From an uncultured Saprospiraceae bacterium (lineage in GTDB: Bacteria > Bacteroidota > Bacteroidia > Chitinophagales > Saprospiraceae): a stretch of DNA of 8,426 nt. The notes below the pieces were generated by a model. That model had not been told where the DNA came from, did no database searches, and was given only the letters and a program-made list of their open reading frames with translations. The stretch is from the NCBI GenBank assembly GCA_937969485.1, contig CALBVQ010000176.1:1-8426 (forward strand). The letters are read 5' to 3'. The position numbers and the translations under genes were made by a program. Of the stretch, positions 6,901 through 8,426 are shown one piece after another; position 1 is the stretch's first letter, and every line of letters begins with the position of its first letter.

Positions 6901-8426
6901 TTTCACCTCCACCTCACCATGACATTTATAGTATAGAAGATTTAGCACAGCTGATATTTGATTTGAAAAATGCGAATCGAAAAGCAAGAATAAGTGTAAA
7001 ACTCGTTGCAAAAACTGGCGTTGGAGTGATTGCCTCAGGTGTAGTCAAGGCACATGCGGATCATATATTGATTAGTGGTGCTGATGGAGGGACTGGCGCT
7101 TCTCCATTGAGCTCTATTCGTCATGCTGGATTACCTTGGGAATTAGGGTTGTCGGAAACACATCAGACATTGGTGAAAAATAGATTGAGAGATCGGGTTG
7201 TATTGCAGGCAGATGGGCAGATAAGAACGGGAAGAGATTTGGCGATTGCTACCATGCTAGGTGCAGAGGAATGGGGAATCGCTACTGCGGCACTCGTAGT
7301 ACAGGGTTGTATTCTTATGCGCAAGTGTCACCTAAATACCTGTCCAGTAGGAATCGCTACTCAAGATCCAGAGCTCAGAAAGAAATTCGATGGTAAGGTG
7401 GAGCACTTGGTCAATTACTTCCACTTTTTAGCATCACACTTAAGGGAGATCATGGCGGAATTAGGGATTCCAACTGTAAATGAATTGGTCGGTAGAACGG
7501 ACCTTTTAGAGATAGATCATACGCAAGAACATTGGAAATCAGCAAAGCTCAACCTAAAAGCACTGTTACACAAATTTGATCCAGGTCCAAACCAGACCTT
7601 GTACTCAAGCAAAGAACAAGACCATGGAATCGAAGAAGTATTGGATAAAAAGCTTATTGAAAATACGAAACTGGCACGAACCAATAATGGTATTGTCAAT
7701 ACAACCTATGAAGTAAAAAGTACAGATCGAGCAGTAGGCACTATGTTATCAAATGAGATTGCCAAAAAATATGGGTCCAAAGGAATGGCAGATGATAGTA
7801 TCAATATTCGATTCAGAGGAAGTGCTGGACAAAGTTTTGGAGCATTTGGCGCAAAAGGGCTTAGTTTTCTGCTAGAAGGTGAAGCCAATGATTATTTTGG
7901 AAAAGGTCTGAGCGGTGCAAAATTGACATTGATACCAGACAGAACAACTACTTTTTTGGCGCATGAAAACATAATCGTTGGTAACGTCGCGCTCTATGGT
8001 GCAACCTCGGGAGATGTTTATATAAATGGAATAGCAGGTGATCGATTCTGTGTTCGTAATAGTGGTGCACATGCTGTAGTAGAAGGTGTGGGAGACAATG
8101 GATGCGAATATATGACTGGTGGTAGCATCATTGTACTCGGTAGTATTGGTAGAAATTTTGCCGCTGGCATGAGCGGAGGAATTGGGTACCTCTATGAAAT
8201 CCAAGAAAATTTAGAAAAATGTATCAATAAACAGATGGTGTTTGTAGAAACACCAAATAGCGAAGATCTCAACTTTATTCATAAAAAGCTTAGCGAACAT
8301 TTTAAAATAACAGCGAGTAAATGTGCTTTAGATATTTTGAAGAATTGGAAAACCGAACAATCTAAATTTGTGAAAATATTTCCAAAAGAATACAAAGCAA
8401 TTTTAGAAAAGAAGTCAGTGAATAAA
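3936..8426 (+). CDS. gltB: Glutamate synthase large subunit (3' end beyond window)
   Basis: GltB makes two glutamates from glutamine and 2-oxoglutarate, with electrons usually from NADPH through the small subunit GltD. The frame runs uninterrupted for 1497 codons to the window edge, close to the usual family length of about 1500, so only a few residues should be missing. A 21-residue propeptide precedes Cys22 in DSCGVG, the nucleophile exposed by cleavage. Class-II glutaminase motifs are EHRGAYGAE, HSRFSTNT and HNGEINT (Asn254). The central domain has LSDRGMDEDH (Asp629) and ETHHMATLISYGADA. The FMN/synthase domain has RFATGAMSFGS, SGEGGED (about 906-912), AKPGEGGQLPGH (Lys960) and GADGGTGASP (Ala1049). 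The 3Fe-4S cysteines are Cys1125, Cys1131 and Cys1136 (C-x5-C-x4-C). The GXGXG beta-helix domain lies beyond about 1240. ATG 3936 is the first start after an in-frame TAA at 3918. It follows amt by 90 bp with no clear terminator, suggesting one operon. A ferredoxin-dependent form cannot be fully excluded without the downstream gene. Confidence 0.97.
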   Translation, partial: MEDYTTKKRKGLYTPELEKDSCGVGLLCDLNAKPSRYIVDSALTMLENMEHRGAYGAEKNTGDGAGILVQIPHSFFCFDNLLGNDMPNIREYGVGMFFFPKDKNKKSFCKSIIKKYIHMYDMIDFMTREVPVDNTLLGVSAKRTEPDMEQWFVKFKKNKDNETLENQLFFLRSSILNDAYAQDASLIDDFYITSLSSKTIVYKGQLSAVQLRPYFLDLQDEKFESAVAIVHSRFSTNTVPKWKLAQPFRCISHNGEINTIQGNINWWQAREKVLKLSETFDSNLKNVFPICDPYISDSGNFDNVVEFLLRSGRSLPYAMMMMIPEAWQNDTTLPDYKKAFYQFHDAIMEPWDGPASLCFTDGTIVGAALDRNGLRPSRYAITDDDILILGSEAGCLCLDQSKIVKKFRLQPGKMLVIDLDQQRIISDDEVKATICKKQPFQSWIDQHTIDLNQMKSNTEFTPDFFSPQKLLQNQIAFGFSKEDETLIINSMTTNAKEPIGSMGADIPLAILSKFAQHPSNYFKQQFAQVTNPPIDSVREKFFMSLKTYLGGTGGIINMRPAEAAVLRIDSPILSPRNFKKIKGLDEKLFNFATISLRYRVDEGIEAALNRINNEVEMAAYDSNLICLSDRGMDEDHLTIPTLLAVGCIHHFMIQRGKRKKISLIVEGGDVWETHHMATLISYGADAIYPYMAYASCMALSNNKSMIPSSQGIDAYITAAENGLLKIMSKLGISTINSYKGAQTFEALGISQKVVDKCFKGTITRIEGLDFEGFQKELQAKHRLAFANTKKSNRLPDLGLQQWKKTGEHHLFNPQSIHLLQHATKLNKYETYKLFSQEIDKVSRNASTLRSYLKIKKDGKAIPIDQVESVENIFKRFATGAMSFGSISHEAHSTLAIAMNRIGGKSNSGEGGEDERRFEIFKNGDSMKSAIKQVASGRFGVTINYLSNAVELQIKMAQGAKPGEGGQLPGHKVDANIAKVRNSTPGVGLISPPPHHDIYSIEDLAQLIFDLKNANRKARISVKLVAKTGVGVIASGVVKAHADHILISGADGGTGASPLSSIRHAGLPWELGLSETHQTLVKNRLRDRVVLQADGQIRTGRDLAIATMLGAEEWGIATAALVVQGCILMRKCHLNTCPVGIATQDPELRKKFDGKVEHLVNYFHFLASHLREIMAELGIPTVNELVGRTDLLEIDHTQEHWKSAKLNLKALLHKFDPGPNQTLYSSKEQDHGIEEVLDKKLIENTKLARTNNGIVNTTYEVKSTDRAVGTMLSNEIAKKYGSKGMADDSINIRFRGSAGQSFGAFGAKGLSFLLEGEANDYFGKGLSGAKLTLIPDRTTTFLAHENIIVGNVALYGATSGDVYINGIAGDRFCVRNSGAHAVVEGVGDNGCEYMTGGSIIVLGSIGRNFAAGMSGGIGYLYEIQENLEKCINKQMVFVETPNSEDLNFIHKKLSEHFKITASKCALDILKNWKTEQSKFVKIFPKEYKAILEKKSVNK

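Noticed and set aside
7872..8204. 110-codon minus-strand open frame inside gltB
   Set aside because: It lies wholly opposite the highly conserved GXGXG domain of gltB and has low-complexity Thr/Ser/Ile composition, as expected of an antisense shadow.
3936..8426. Possible frameshift or internal stop in gltB
   Set aside because: Reading the frame through the whole stretch gave continuous GltB motifs in the right order and no stop; it simply runs off the right edge.

Overview
The window looks like a chromosomal segment from a low-to-moderate GC member of the Bacteroidota. Three things suggest this. The 516-residue helical protein at 528-2078 resembles, from memory, hypothetical proteins known mainly in that phylum. 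The starts lack Shine-Dalgarno motifs at normal spacing. The nitrogen genes are ordered PII - amt - gltB. A finer placement (for example a Saprospiria- or Cytophagia-like lineage) would be a guess.

Layout. Bases 1-170 hold the last 55 codons of an unrecognised plus-strand gene that begins outside the window. Bases 171-527 are non-coding and contain a 165-bp palindromic element (267-431) with perfect 19-bp terminal inverted repeats and a perfect 6-bp hairpin at its centre. It looks like a MITE or REP-like repeat lodged between two convergent genes. Bases 528-2078 (minus strand) encode a cytoplasmic, all-helical, TPR-like protein of unknown function. A 137-bp divergent intergenic region (2079-2215) contains a dyad with CRP/FNR-like half-sites. 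It separates that gene from a plus-strand nitrogen-assimilation cluster.

The cluster is a PII signalling protein (2216-2560), an Amt ammonium channel (2586-3845) and the large subunit of glutamate synthase, GltB. GltB starts at 3936 and is still open at the right edge after 1497 codons, so it is probably almost complete. Together they would take up ammonium, gate uptake according to 2-oxoglutarate, ATP and ADP status, and turn glutamine plus 2-oxoglutarate into glutamate. Glutamine synthetase, GltD and any PII-modifying enzyme are not in the window; gltD would be expected just beyond the right edge.

No clearly new system is present. The points most worth a second look are the palindromic element, a PII protein with Leu90 and Asn101 where the canonical nucleotide site has Lys and Arg, the dyad in the divergent promoter region, and the uncharacterised TPR-like protein encoded divergently from the nitrogen genes.
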